From Mytilus galloprovincialis (lineage: Eukaryota > Mollusca > Bivalvia > Mytilida > Mytilidae), in assembly GCF_965363235.1 (NCBI RefSeq), contig NC_134845.1:22818524-22882523 (forward strand): 64,000 nucleotides of DNA. Direction: 5' to 3'. The notes under the pieces were generated by a model. It did not search any database. It was given only the letters and a program-made list of their open reading frames with translations, and had not been told where the DNA came from. Of this stretch, positions 12,581 to 24,789 are shown piece by piece. Made by a program: the position numbers and the translations under genes. Positions within the stretch are counted from its first letter, which is position 1. The number at the start of each line of letters is the position of its first letter.

Positions 12581-14739
12581 TATGGAACGCCGTAGCTGCC
12601 TTATGTGTACTTGTTTTTAGATACGCTTATACTTTTCAATATATGCACATAGTTTTTCTATATATGCACATACTTTTTCTCTATATGCACATAGTTTACT
12701 TTATATGCACATAGTTTACTTTATATGCACATAGTTTTTCTATATATGCACATAGTTTTTCTATATATACACATAGTTTTACTATATATGCACATACTTT
12801 TTCTCTATACGCACATACTTGTTCTCTATATGCACATAGTTTACTTTATATGCACATAGTTTTTCTCTATATGCACATCTGTTACTTATTCGTTTTTAAT
12901 GCGCGGAGTATACGGTTGCACTTTGCATTAAATCGTTTTTCAATTGTGTTCATGTCTCTGGTGGTAACAATGTGTTCTTACAGATGAAATGACCCTATAA
13001 GCGCGATTGCAACCGTTCCAGTGCTCGGTTAATACCCTGTTACTTATTCACTTATAATACGTTTGTTGTACGTTGCACCTTTTAAAAAATAAATTCAATT
13101 GTGCCCATGTCTCTTGGTGTAACAATGTGTTCTTAGAGATGAAATGACCCTATTAGCGCGCATGTACCCGTTCCAGCGCTCGGTTGACACCCTGTTATCT
13201 ATTCGTTACCTATTCGTTACCTATTCACTTATAATACGTTTGTTGTACGTTGCACCTTTTAGAAAAGGATTTTCAATTGTGTTCATGTCTCTGGTGGTAA
13301 CAATGTGATCTTAGAGATTGAATGACCCTATTAGCGCGTATGTACCCGTTCCAGCGCTCGGTTAATACCCTGTTACCTATTTGTTACCTATTAGTTACCT
13401 ATTCACTTATAATACGTTTGTTGTACATTGCACCTTTTAGAAAAGGATTTTCAATTATGTCCATGTCTCAGGTGGTAACAATGTGTTCTTAGAGATGAAA
13501 TAACCTTATTACTGCGTATGTACCCGTTCCAGCGCTCGGTTAATACCCTGTTACCTATTTGTTACCTATTCGTTACCTATTCACTTATAATACGTTTGTT
13601 GTACATTGCACCTTTTAGAAAAGGATTTTCAATTATGTCCATGTCTCAGGTGGTAACAATGTGTTCTTAGAGATGAAATAACCCTATTACTGCGTATGTA
13701 CCCGTTCCAGCGCTCGGTTAATACCCTGTTACCTATTCGTTACTTATTCGCTTATAATACGCTTGTAATACTTTTTATGTGTAGTGTAGTATGTTCAGAC
13801 TTATGTTTGTTTGTACGTTTTGGATGATTTTGTTTAAATATTCCATGTGTAATGGCAGTGTAAACATTCAGAGTTTGAATTTATTAGAATAGTAAATTTA
13901 ACATTTAAGAGAAAGCTGTACTTGTCACAAAGCTGCCACCAAAAAATAGGGACATTGATTTAATCTACAATTTTCTATGCCAATGATAAATGTTCATTAA
14001 GAAGAGCAAATTTTTATCTTTTATTCATCATATTTGATTTTCAACCATATTTGTCAGGGTTCTCCAAGGAAAATATGTGCAAAAGCAGAAACATGTAAAT
14101 ACTTTAATTTTATATAACAGGTAACAGGTTATTTACCGAGCGCTGGAACGGGTACATGCGTGCTAATAGGGTAATTTCATCTCTAAGAACACATTGTTAC
14201 CACCTGAGACATGGATAAAATTGAAAATCCTTTTCTAAAAGGTGCAACGTTCAACAAACGTATTAAAAGTGAATAAGTAACAGGGTATTAACCGAGCACT
14301 GGAACGGTTGCAATCGCGCTTATAGGGTCATTTCATCTGTAAGAACACATTGTTACCACCAGAGACATGAACACAATTGAAAAACGATTTAATTCAAAGT
14401 GCAACCGTATACTCCGCGCATTAAAAACGAATAAGTAACAGATGTGCATATAGAGAAAAACTATGTGCATATAAAGTAAACTATGTGCATATAGAGAACA
14501 AGTATGTGCGTATAGAGAAAAAGTATGTGCATATATAGTAAAACTATGTGCATATATAGAAAAACTATGTGCATATATAGAAAAACTATGTGCATATAAG
14601 GTAAACTATGTGCATATAAAGTAAACTATGTGCATATAGAGAAAAAGTATGTGCATATATAGAAAAACTATGTGCATATATTGAAAAGTATAAGCGTATC
14701 TAAAAACAAGTACACATAAGGCAGCTACGGCGTTCCATA
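12581..14739. mobile_element. Foldback-type element with tandem-array inverted arms
   Basis: 2159 bp bounded by TATGGAACGCC and its inverse GGCGTTCCATA, flanked by the direct repeat TATACG (12575-12580 and 14740-14745). The left arm has 12 units of about 20 bp (TATATGCACATAG plus a T-rich spacer, about 12630-12880), then about five units of 150-180 bp to about 13745. The right arm mirrors this from about 14121 to 14739 with two of the larger units and the same 12 short units. The outer 450 bp of the arms match almost base for base in inverted order. About 370 bp of unique spacer (13746-14120) lies between them. No transposase is visible. The empty target is represented by the paralogous repeat near 45620. 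Confidence 0.88.
12880..13745. repeat. Satellite-like tandem array, about 150-180 bp units
   Basis: About five units, starting near 12880, 13029, 13192, 13369 and 13548. Each runs from CTGTTAC(C/T)TATTC through TTGTTGTACGTTGCACCTTT, GGTGGTAACAATGTGTTCTT and CCGTTCCAGCGCTCGGTTAA. The units differ in the number of copies of the internal GTTACCTATTC. Two inverted units of the same sequence are at 14121-14440. Confidence 0.85.
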
Positions 14740-14807
14740 TATACGTGTCCTTTGTTTAGTATGTACATAGACCAAGGTGAGCGACACATGCTCTTAAGAG
14801 CCTCTAG

Positions 14808-15998
14808 TTTTTCATAATCATTAAACTACAATGTAGATGTTCTTTTTTTTTGTTCGATGTTAGTGTGTACTGGATTTCGTTATCTGCATCTATATTGTAC
14901 ATGCTCTTCTCTACTGTGTTATACTCTTTCTATAGCTTTTTTTTTTTAAATTTTCCTTATTTTAAAATCATTATCTTCATCATAATCTCAATCTGAATCT
15001 GAACATTACTATCTAGGCTTGCTACAATTCCCTTTCTTTTGTTTCTTTCTTACTAATTTATATGTTTACTGATAACTGCCAGTCTACAGTTGCCCTTGGA
15101 GAAAATCCTTCCTTCTGCAGATGTCAGTATAATGGTATTCTCCTAGTTACAGCTGGCTGCAGTAAAATTGTTAAAGGGGCAAAATTGAAAAAAAAAAAAA
15201 AAATAGGAAGGGACATGTCGCAAGTCTTATTAATGTCTTAAAGATTATCATTGTCGTTCTTTGTATGCATCATCTTAGAAATGAGGACGCTGTCAACATA
15301 GAAAAAGTCGTATATAAATAAATGTCTTTTCATTTCTGTCGACTCTTTGGCCTTTGCCAAGTGGGTTATGTAAACAGACTTGTTATCCTAATCTTCTAGT
15401 TTCGTTGGTATATACAGTCACTTAACACGGATATCAGACCGCGTAGAATCATAAATTTTACTCTTTAATGAAATTACAATTGCAAACAAGGAAGTAAAAG
15501 TTACTGTAGATAAAAGCTATAAATAAACATGATTTTGCGTTGTTTATTGCGTAATACATGTTTATCAACTTGTCTTTCATTCATGAAGGTGTTTTAAAGC
15601 TCATTTCTTTGGCTAGAGTTATTACAGTATAAAAATATATATATATATATAAGTATATGTATATATAAAACGGTCTGAAAATTGTTTTACCAGTAGTCGG
15701 TTATTTATTAAGCAAAACACTGGCACATAGCTAACGGATGTTTAAAATACTGTTAGTGCATAATATCGTCATTTTTGTCCTTCCCTACGCCTACATGTAT
15801 ATCACCCTGCTCTGTCGCTCCGTAATTCTCGTATCAAGGCTTCAAAACGAGACCAGGCATTATCAGCGACGTCACAATGTGAGAGGAGAAGTAGTCAGCG
15901 ACGTCACAATGCGAGAGGAGACGTTATCAAGCTTGCTTTCGTCAAGCGTAAAACTGTCTTAGGGAGAGGGAAAAGACCAGTAATAGAACGATAAACAG
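14808..15998. other. Non-coding, no feature recognised
   Basis: AT-rich. It contains a 15-A run at about 15188 and an (AT)n stretch at about 15637-15653. A 74-codon frame at 15738-15962 has two near-repeats of AGCGACGTCACAATG but no coding signature. Confidence 0.5.
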
Positions 15999-16003
15999 AT
16001 AAT

Positions 16004-16150
16004 CGGGTTTTCTTCTTATAGATATCGTAAAATATCAACCGCTCGACATAATGTGTAACTTTTTAGCTCGTTCGCTGCGCTTCCTCGCCAAAAAGGTTCA
16101 CATTGTGGCTCGCGGCTGATATATAACGATATCAATGTGTAGAAAACCCG
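16004..16150. mobile_element. Palindromic MITE, 147 bp
   Basis: Ends CGGGTTTTCT and AGAAAACCCG are exact inverses, flanked by the direct repeat ATAAT (15999-16003 and 16151-16155). Inside, the inverted match continues in pieces (GATATCGT / ACGATATC, and CACATTGTG against CATAATGTG). No coding sequence. This is a non-autonomous DNA transposon by structure; the superfamily is not identified. Confidence 0.75.
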
Positions 16151-16155
16151 ATAAT

Positions 16156-17395
16156 CTATATATACATGATATACAAATCAAAATAAATACATTTCATGCG
16201 CGTCTTCGGAAACTCAGTTTCAAGTTATTATTGAAACGAATTTTCTCTACTAAAACTGTAGAATTAAACTTCATTATTTTTAATTTGCTATCATTACATG
16301 AATAGCAGGTACATGTGTTATGTAATTATACTTTAAAACGTTCCAGTTTTATAGATGAAAATAAGATAATAATAATTACTATTTAAATAAATAAACAACA
16401 TTATTTTCACATAACTCAAACTTACCTTTGATAGCATTATATCTTCCGTTGTTTAAGTTGAACTTCACTCTTCACTGCGTTTTGTCATATTGGTGTAAAA
16501 ACTATTTTGTTATTTCACAACTTAGATTTTTACATTAAACATATACTGTGTCGAACATCAATTCCGGGGTCAATCTATTATGAGATATTACACTCAACTT
16601 CAGCTTGTTAAACTGAAAGTCGGCAAGGTTAAATGTTATCACTAGTATTTATCTGATTATGAAGTATAAAAAAAATATCTTTAAAACAAATGTGAATTAA
16701 TTTTGTATAATATACATAAATGTATGATTCTCCAAAAATCATGATAATGGATGCAAATTGATTTTAAATCATGAAAGATTTATTTTGGAATAGATAGGCT
16801 GTTGCTTCTTTAATGACCGATTGCTTGATATAAAATAAGCATTCAGTGATCCACTGACTTGTTTTTGGTGTAAAATCAGTACATGCAGGGCCAGGACTTC
16901 GAAAGATTATAATTAACGAACCATCACCTATGGTACGCCTGGACCACTTTTATAACTAAATTTTGATTATCGTTCCTTGTGTAACAAGGATATATATTTC
17001 TTTAACGTTAGATAAGTAATGTTAATGTGTTTGTATAAAACTTTGATAAACTATACACTCGCTAAAAATGCGTCTACAGTTTATCGTTTGTCGTTTGTTT
17101 AAACACACACTGCATTTCTTTCTAACTTTAACATTGAATCAATTATCTATTCATATTTTTTCCCACTAACAAACATTGATTCTGACGAAAGAAACAGAGG
17201 TATTGTCCTGAAGTACCTCAAATGTAGGTTGTACTAGGAACATGTAGGCTATATGCCCTCCTTTCTTTCAGTGCTGCAATTTTACTTTCATTATATGGAG
17301 ACAAAGAACTGACAATAAAATTATATATGCACAGAATTTCTGTGTGTCTAAATCAACTTTTACAAAAGCTATTGTCCACGTAATATTAAGTTTGT
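16156..17395. other. Non-coding, no feature recognised
   Basis: AT-rich with no coding-like frame. The 5' end of the LINE that follows may lie at the right edge of this stretch, but its exact start could not be seen. Confidence 0.4.
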
Positions 17396-18688
17396 TTACA
17401 ATTTTGACAGTTCAAACAGGGACAGTAAACACTGATTGAACGATGCATTGTTTCTACTTTTGTAAGAATAACAAACGGCAAAAAAAACTTTGGTTAGAAA
17501 GAGTTGCACTGCCCTTGATGTATATGGCAGCATGTTTACATCGGCTCCAGTAAAATGTGATTTTGCAAATGTTTGCAACTGTTTTTGAGCAGTAAACTTA
17601 TGGTAAAGTGGTTTAATAAACTTCAATGGCATCAAATCAAGAGCCTGAACAGCCAAAGAAAAAGAAAAAAACCGGATAAGAAGTAAAAACAAAGACGAGC
17701 CGATTCCGGGTGCGTTTGATTTGTCCGCCATTTTAAATTTACAACAAACATTTCCATTAATCAATAATATGAATAGCCAACCTTACATGAACAATAACAC
17801 AAATTTCCACAACATGTCCATGCCTATGATGTCATAACCTTTTGTAACGTCGCCTACGCAGCAATTCCAAATGGGGGCTCCGTATATGCTCTGTCCCACA
17901 CAAACGCAAACGAGCCCACCTCAATGGGCAACCGAACTGTTACCGAAATTCGAAGCTATGTCAGTTAAAATAAACAGTATTGATGAAATAAAAAGTGTAG
18001 TTAACATTATTGATTTTAAATTGCGTGAAATGAAAGGTGATATAAATAAACTATCCAAACGTGTACTTGATGTAGAAACAAGCCAAAACTTCATATCCAA
18101 ATCATTCGATGAAAACATTAAAATGCATAAAAAACAAACAAAAAGATAGAATCTGATATTAAAAAACTTGCAACAGAGTGTGAAGCTTTGCCCAATATAT
18201 GTTATTTATTAAGCGTGACTCTAAAAACTTCAAAAGTCAACTTCAGAAAATTTTCAAAGCAAATGAAAAGCTCAACAATGATCTTGAGTCTATTAAGTGT
18301 GAATCCATTCGCGATAATTTGCTTTTTCATGGAATAAAGGAAAGTGAAGGGGAAGATTGTGCGCTTATTATTAAAAGTGTGTGTGAAAACAACTTAGAAA
18401 TTGGGGATGAATTAAACATAAAATCTGCCTTTCGTCTTGGTAAAAAAACATGAGGTAGCAGAATCGAGTCAAAATGAAGCCGAGGAACGTATACGGCCTA
18501 TTTTGGTGAAATTCAGTGATAGACAGAAACGTGACAGTGTTCGTAAAAGGAGTTACAAGTTAAAGAGTTCGTCAATTTCAATTACAGATCAATATCCGAA
18601 ATCTGTTGTGGAAAAGAGGAAATCATTAAATCCATATCTTAAAAAAGCTCTTGATGAAGATGTGAAAGCAGTGCTTGTTAAGGATTAA
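17396..18688 (+). pseudogene. LINE ORF1 (nucleic-acid-binding protein), broken
   Basis: Several frames read in series as a LINE ORF1 protein. A start ATG at 17626 opens a short basic segment that stops at about 17679. The main body runs from 17871. It has a coiled-coil-like stretch (18001-18120, heptad-like K/E/I spacing), then ESIRDNLLFHGIKE at about 18301-18345, a motif I associate with the RRM-like region of ORF1 proteins. It finishes with a basic C-terminal segment (RPILVKFSDRQKRDSVRKRS) ending at 18688. Breaks fall at about 18150 and 18450. It sits just upstream of the ORF2 endonuclease in the same orientation, as expected for one element. A minus-strand frame at 17396-17764 is a shadow. 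Confidence 0.65.
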
Positions 18689-18878
18689 TTGTTTATTGGA
18701 GGTGTTTTATATTCAGGTTGTCAACTGGATGTTGCTCTTGCAACTGCAAAAAAGGGAAAAAAGGAAATTTAGTAATCTTGAAAATGATAAAAGTCAAAAT
18801 CATGATGGTGCCGATGTCATGAATGAAAATGGTATAAAGTATCATAGGAATCGTCGGAAGTTTCAATTAAAAATTTAA

Positions 18879-19450
18879 AGTTTTTATCTTGGAATATAAA
18901 TGGTGGTTTTAAAGAAAAAAATAAAGATCAGATATTTTAGAATTTTATTTGTACTTATGATATTGTGTTTTTATCAGAGTGTTGGGTCAATAAAACAAGT
19001 TATATTGAAATTGATGATTTTGTGTGTAAACCTATCCCTTTATCTAGAAAAAAGTATAAACAAGGTAGTGAGTGGTATGTATGTAATGATAAGAAAAATA
19101 TTATCACCCTATGTTAAAATAATTGACATTTCATATGAGACATTGATTTGGATAAGGATAGCTAAAGAACTGACTGGATGTGAAAGTGACTATTTAATTG
19201 CAAATCTGTATATACCATCACAGAACTCATCCTTTTATAGAATTCATAATTATGATTTATTTTATGAGCTCGAGTCTCAAATGATACATTACTCAGCTGA
19301 ATGTCAAAATGTATTTGTTATTGGTGATTTAAATGCTAGAACAGCTAATATAAATGATTTTGTACAAAAAGATAAATTACATGATAGTATTTTAGATAGG
19401 GTTGGTGATCTGTTTACATATGTTGCTGATGAGGCTTTGTCTTGCCGTAC
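18879..19450 (+). pseudogene. LINE ORF2, N-terminal endonuclease part (left half)
   Basis: Begins with FLSWNINGG, the usual start of the apurinic-like endonuclease domain. It continues in shifted frames through DIVFLSECWV, where the Glu matches the metal-binding Glu position. The last frame carries IANLYIPSQ and VFVIGDLNART, matching the GDxN catalytic signature. Stops and frameshifts at about 18940 and 19100 show it is dead. Codon 19446-19448 is the last complete codon before the 11.7-kb insertion. The remaining domain resumes in frame at 31175 if one copy of the flanking GTAC is removed. Confidence 0.8.
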
Positions 19451-19469
19451 AGGATTGGGGAAATGTTCG

Positions 19470-20595
19470 TAAATGTCGCCAACGTCGCCAACATTCTGAA
19501 CAGTACCCGCTTCGCCAACGTCGCCAACGTCGCCAACGTCGCCAACATTTTGAGCAGTACCCCTGTTCGCCAACGTCGCCAACATTCTAACCTGTACCCC
19601 TGTTCGCCAACGTCGCCAACGTCGCCAACATTCTAACCAGTACCCCTGTTCGCCAACGTCGCCAACGTCGCCAACATTCTAACCAGTACACCTGTTCGCC
19701 AACGTCGCCAACATTCTAAACAGTACCCCTGTTCGCCAACGTCGCCAACATTCTAACCAGTACCCCTGTTCGCCAACGTCGCCAACGTCGCCAACATTCT
19801 GAACAGTACCCCTGTTCGCCAACGTCGCCAACGTCGCCAACATTCTGAACAGTACCCCTGTTCACCAACGTCGCCAACTTCGCCAACATTCTGAACAGTA
19901 CCCCTGTTCGCCAACGTCGCCAACTTCGCCAACATTCTAAACAGTACCCCTGTTCGCCAACGTCGCCAACGTCGCCAACATTCTAACCAGTACCCCTGTT
20001 CGCCAACGTCGCCAACTTCGCCAACATTCTGAACAGTACCCCTGTTCGCCAACGTCGCCAACGTCGCCAACATTATTAACAGTACCCCTGTTCGCCAACG
20101 TCGCCAAATCTAAACATAATAAAGGTTCGCCAACTTAAAATATATTTGATGTTATTTAAATATAACATCTTCTTAGTTTCGCTTGTGTTTGTAACAATGC
20201 ATTTAATTTAAATTAAAAAAATCTCACACCAGGGTTTTCATTATCACTGACTAGTTATTACATTAACTAAATTTCATCATTGATACAAAGACATAATTCA
20301 TAAATAAATCAACATGCAGACATCTTATATGTCATGTTCAGGACAATTAGGTATTTCATAACCAACCTTTTATGGTAATATACTATACAAAACACAAAAA
20401 TGTTGTCATTCCTCAAAGCTAACAAAACCTAGTTATTCAGAAGGGATATCGATATATAGATATAATCCCATAATCCTGTTCGCCAAATTCCACAACTTCC
20501 AAAGGATTTTAACAAGTACCCCTGTTCTACAGTTCAAGAGTCTTTCAAACAAGTACCACCTGTTTGCCTTAAAATTGCCAACATTCAAATCATTA
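19470..20595 (+). repeat. Left inverted arm: CGCCAACGT minisatellite array
   Basis: Dense to about 20108, with degenerate units near 20478-20590. Units of 37 or 46 bp consist of two or three copies of the 9-mer CGCCAACGT and a spacer ATTCTAAACAGTACCCCTGTT or a near variant. Copy number of the 9-mer varies between units. Open frames across it translate to low-complexity repeats on both strands and are not genes. Confidence 0.92.
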
Positions 20596-23500
20596 AAAAA
20601 AACATATACCGTAAAAATAAGAATAAATAAAAAACTCATAATGACAAATTCAATCAATACTTAGGAATATAAGGGATATATACTTGACCATCTTTTGTGA
20701 GAAAAAAAATTCATGCAAATCTAATACCATCTCTAAAATTAATAGTTTAATCAAGTTGAACAATTGCAACCTATCCAGAAACTAAATAGTGCTACATTTT
20801 TTATAATTAAATAGCTATAGCCCATAAATAGTTTCCAAAAAGGAATACAAAAATCTTCAAAAAAGATTTACCAGCCTGCTAACAGCCATTTAAACATCAT
20901 TATAAAATGTAACAAGTGCTTTTAAAATAAAAAGCAGTAACTCAACAGTGAAAATCAGGTCAATGACATGTACATATGACAGACATTTATAACTTCGTAA
21001 CATTATATATCTGCATTAAAAAAAATGTAAAAAGCATTCAATTCTTTAACTTTAAAATAACTATAGGCTCTAAAGAGCCTGTGTTGTTGACCTTAGTCTA
21101 AGTGCATATTCTACAGAGGACACATACTCTCCAACATTGCTCTTGTCAGATTATCTCAATTCATTACAGTTAATAACTAAATAATAGACAAAATTGCATT
21201 TTACACTGTGTTACTTTTTTTACCATGTCTGCCATCTTCATTGGCAGGCGGACAGGGTCAGAGTACATATTTTACAAAAAAAATACATACTCCAATTATT
21301 ATTGTAGCCATGTCTGGTAAAATTTTACCTACAAGTTTCAGATTATATTTTTGTTAAAGTAAACCATGTAAATAGACAATTTTAAATGAACATTGTATAA
21401 ATTCAATTTATATTCAACTAAAGATTTCTTGCTGTTGTGCAATACACTGTGCTGTTGCGCAATACTAAGTATGCTGTTGGGCAATACTTAGTATGCTGTT
21501 GGGCAATACTTAGTAAATCTTTTGTCAGTTTGACACATTCCCCATTTCCTTTCTCAATTTTATTCAATAACTTCTCAATGTTTCATCAAAAATTTATAAA
21601 AAAAACTAAAGGGAGGTTATCTTAATAAATAAAAATAAGTCATCAATTCTTAATAAAAACTGCTTTAAGCACTTTAAGGATATTGTCCAAACTCGGAAGC
21701 GTAAAATCTTCAATTTATAAAAACCAAAAGAAAGCTTACAACAATATAGATATAAACAATTTAAATTGACATCTTTAAGTTACTGTCCGAAAACTGGAAA
21801 ATCCCCCTTTTTTTATAGAATTAAACCCCATAAATCAAAAAAGGTATACATGTAGTATAAAATTTATAAAAATCAAAAGGAAGCTCATGTAAATAGAATT
21901 AAACAATTCACCACAGTTTCTTGCAAGTTGGTGAAATTATTTTTAAGGTTATTGTCTGTAAACTGGAGAATCTCCCCTTTTTTAATAAATAAAAGTAGGA
22001 AACGGTAAATCCAGTATATCATTATAAAAAGAAAAGCAACTCACGTCAATAGATATAAACAATTTACCAAAGTTTTATGCATATTAGTTAAAGCGTTTTT
22101 CAGTTAATGTCCAACATGTTAAAAACGAACGAACACACAGACGGACAAACTTTCAATGATAAACCATAATACGTCAGTCAGGAGTAATACTTGTACAAGT
22201 TATTTTTAATTACTTGCAGAAGTAATATTAATTTAAATATATTTTAAAAATAATATTGGCTGAGTTATGTCCCTTAAACATTCAGATTTTTTAACTTTTG
22301 AAAGTAAAAAAGTCATCCTATCTTCTTTTATTAAATTTTTATAATTTCTTTGCTGTAATAGAATTTTAAATTATCTGCCCTTTGCAGATGTCTTTACTAA
22401 TCATTTAAGTGTAATTTAATAGACAATGAAAATCTCATTTGTCTGTTATCTTCAGAACACTGCTCATTTACAAGCTTCCAAGGAGCAATTTTTGAAGGCC
22501 TTGCGCAATTACTAAGATCTTTGCGCAATCAGTTTCTTTGTTGAATTAATGAGATGAAACATTGAACTCTAATAAATAAAAAATCAGCAAACCAGGGAAA
22601 AATCATGAAAGGCATAAATTTACATCTCAAAACTTAATGACTTTTGTGGGATTGTAAGAAAAATTTACTTAAACAAGTAAATTTTTAAGAAAATTAAGGG
22701 GAGATTATTCAAAAATTATTTATTTACTTATTTTTTTTACTTCTTCAAGTAAATAAAAATAAATTGTACAAGTAGTACCCCTGACTGTAAACGGGCGTAC
22801 AACAAGCATTCTGTGAGTATTGCATGTCAATGCAAAATCCCCTACAAATTAAAAAATTCATTGTATTGGAACAAAATTGTAACTTGATTTATAACTTGTC
22901 ATTGTAAACATTAAAACAAATATCAAATCAATGTATTTAAGCATGACAAAAAAAGTGTTTAAAACTGATTATTTCAGATAATTTTCTAATCCCAACAACC
23001 ATTACTCTGCACAAAATTATCAGACCAAATAAAAAATTTAAACTTGAACTGTTACTTGTTATGATAAATTTATATACTAATTATCAAATCCATATATTCA
23101 AGAATGACAAAAAAGGTGAGGAAAACTGATTATTTTAGTGAAATTTCAAAAGTAAAAGGACCATAACTCTGCCCAAAATCATTACACTGCAACAAAATTC
23201 AAACTTCTTTGTAACTTGCAATGATAAAATAAAAAACCAAACATCAAATTAATATCTTCAAAAAAATGCTTATTTGGACCCCTTTTTAGGACCTTAATTC
23301 CTAAACTGTTTGGAACATAACCCCCAAAATCAATCCCAACTTTACTTTTCAAGTTTCCATCCTTGAGTTTAAATTTCATACAGATCAATTCACTTAAACT
23401 AAAGTTATGTACGGAAATTAACTATTCCTACTCATAATTTTTCTTTATTAAAGTTTTTATCTATGTACATGTTGTACATTTATGACAAATGTTAAGGTAC

Positions 23501-24374
23501 ATTGTAATACATTAAAAGGTAACAAGAATTAAGTTGTAAAATTTAATTAACATCAAATTGGGTTTCGGGTTTCAGGCATTTATAACCATCAACATTCTAT
23601 GCCTACTTTCATATTTATAAAGTACCATAATTCTTAAACAGAAAAATAAATATATTACAAATATTTAAATTGATCACTATTTTGTAATGCAGTAACAATG
23701 GTTAAAGCATATCAATAAACATAATAAAAGCATTGGCTTATAAGTTCATTAGTAAATTGCATAAAAACAACATAAAGTGCAAATTTCCAATCTATAAAGA
23801 ACTATAAGTCAAAAATAAAAATTGTCAAAATTTCAATGCATATATTTAACTTTACCATGTTTACTATTGTATTATTACTAGAATTAATACCACCATTGTT
23901 TTCCTATATATTTATGATATCAGTCTTTGTTAATTTTTTTTTTTTTTAAAGTGTGCATAATTTATTTGTGTCAACATATTCAAATAAAAAAATACTTGAT
24001 ATGAATAAAGTTTTATCCTGTCCAGTAAATCAGCAAAATTTCACATAAGATTTCATTGTATTTAAAAAAAAATCACCATCACTGCACAAAGCTGGAAGAG
24101 TGGAGGTAAACAAATTTTCTCCTGTTTACAAGCTTTTAAAATTAATTTAACCATGTATCCTCAAATTTCAAAAACATTTTATAATTTTATAAAAAAACTA
24201 AATAAAAATAAAACAGTGCTATAAAACTCCCAAGATATAAGTTAAAAAAAAATTCTTAAATGAAAAGCAGGTTTATCTGACATCATATGCATATATAACT
24301 GTCAAATTCAAGAAAACATATATTTCTATCCTTTTTTTAACTTTATATCAAACAGGATGTCATAGACATGATTG
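20596..24374. other. Interior of the 11.7-kb element, left part
   Basis: AT-rich, gene-free. It holds a short run related to the 720-960 minisatellite at 21425-21515 and a fragment of the 970-2190 repeat at 23265-23415 (GCTTATTTGGACCCCTTTTT, AAATCAATCCCAAC). Otherwise I see nothing. Confidence 0.5.
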
Positions 24375-24600
24375 ATAGAAGAAGATGTGGTATCAGTTAC
24401 AATGACACAACTTTCCATCCAAGTCACAATTCATAAAAGTAAACCATTATAGGTAAAAGTACGGTTGTCAACACGGAGCCTTGGCTCACACTAAACAGCA
24501 AGCTATAAAGGGCCCCAAAAATAACTAGTGAAAAAAACAATCAAACAGGAAAACTAATGGTCTAATCTACATAAAAAAACGAGAAACACTTATGAACCAC
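24375..24600 (+). repeat. GATGTGGTATG-family fragment
   Basis: Starts GAAGATGTGGTATCAGTTAC and carries ACACAACTTTCCATCCAAGT and TATAAAGGGCCCCAAAA in family order, but is strongly diverged and ends early. Confidence 0.65.
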
Positions 24601-24789
24601 ATAAACAAACGACAGTTACTGAACATCAGATTAAAATCAAAATCAAAATCATGCGGGTAATGATAAAAATTAAAATATAGTGTAGACCAATGAATACACA
24701 TGTAATCAAATATTTGTTTTATAATTTCATCTCCATTAAAACACCATAACATGATACAATTAAAAACCAATTGTTCAGAGAACAATTGA

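Larger units (their letters stand above)
11858..14807 (+). mobile_element. Helitron/Helentron-like non-autonomous element, interrupted
   Basis: Starts TAGCTCACCTGGCC and ends CCAAGGTGAGC, then a short palindrome CTCTTAAGAG and CTAG at 14804-14807. Subterminal inverted repeats (GCTCACCT / AGGTGAGC) and a 3' hairpin followed by CTAG fit a Helitron- or Helentron-type end; I infer this and did not test it. The body holds about one full and one partial 500-bp unit beginning TTTTACAAAAATTTTCTCCT. The copy at 43867-45690 has the same ends and three such units. At 12575 this copy is broken by a foldback element that leaves TATACG on both sides. No Rep/helicase is encoded. Confidence 0.7.

Noticed and set aside
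12580-13750. CRISPR-like regular repeats
   Set aside because: Spacers are as conserved as the repeats, the arrays are inverted copies inside a transposon, and the sequence is eukaryotic.
17396-17764. 122-codon minus-strand frame
   Set aside because: Antisense to the LINE 5' region. The plus strand carries the recognisable ORF1 start, and the minus frame has no domain.
19304-20073. Open frames on both strands with low-complexity products across the minisatellite
   Set aside because: They exist only because the 9-bp unit CGCCAACGT has no stop in several frames. Products are pure repeats in every frame.
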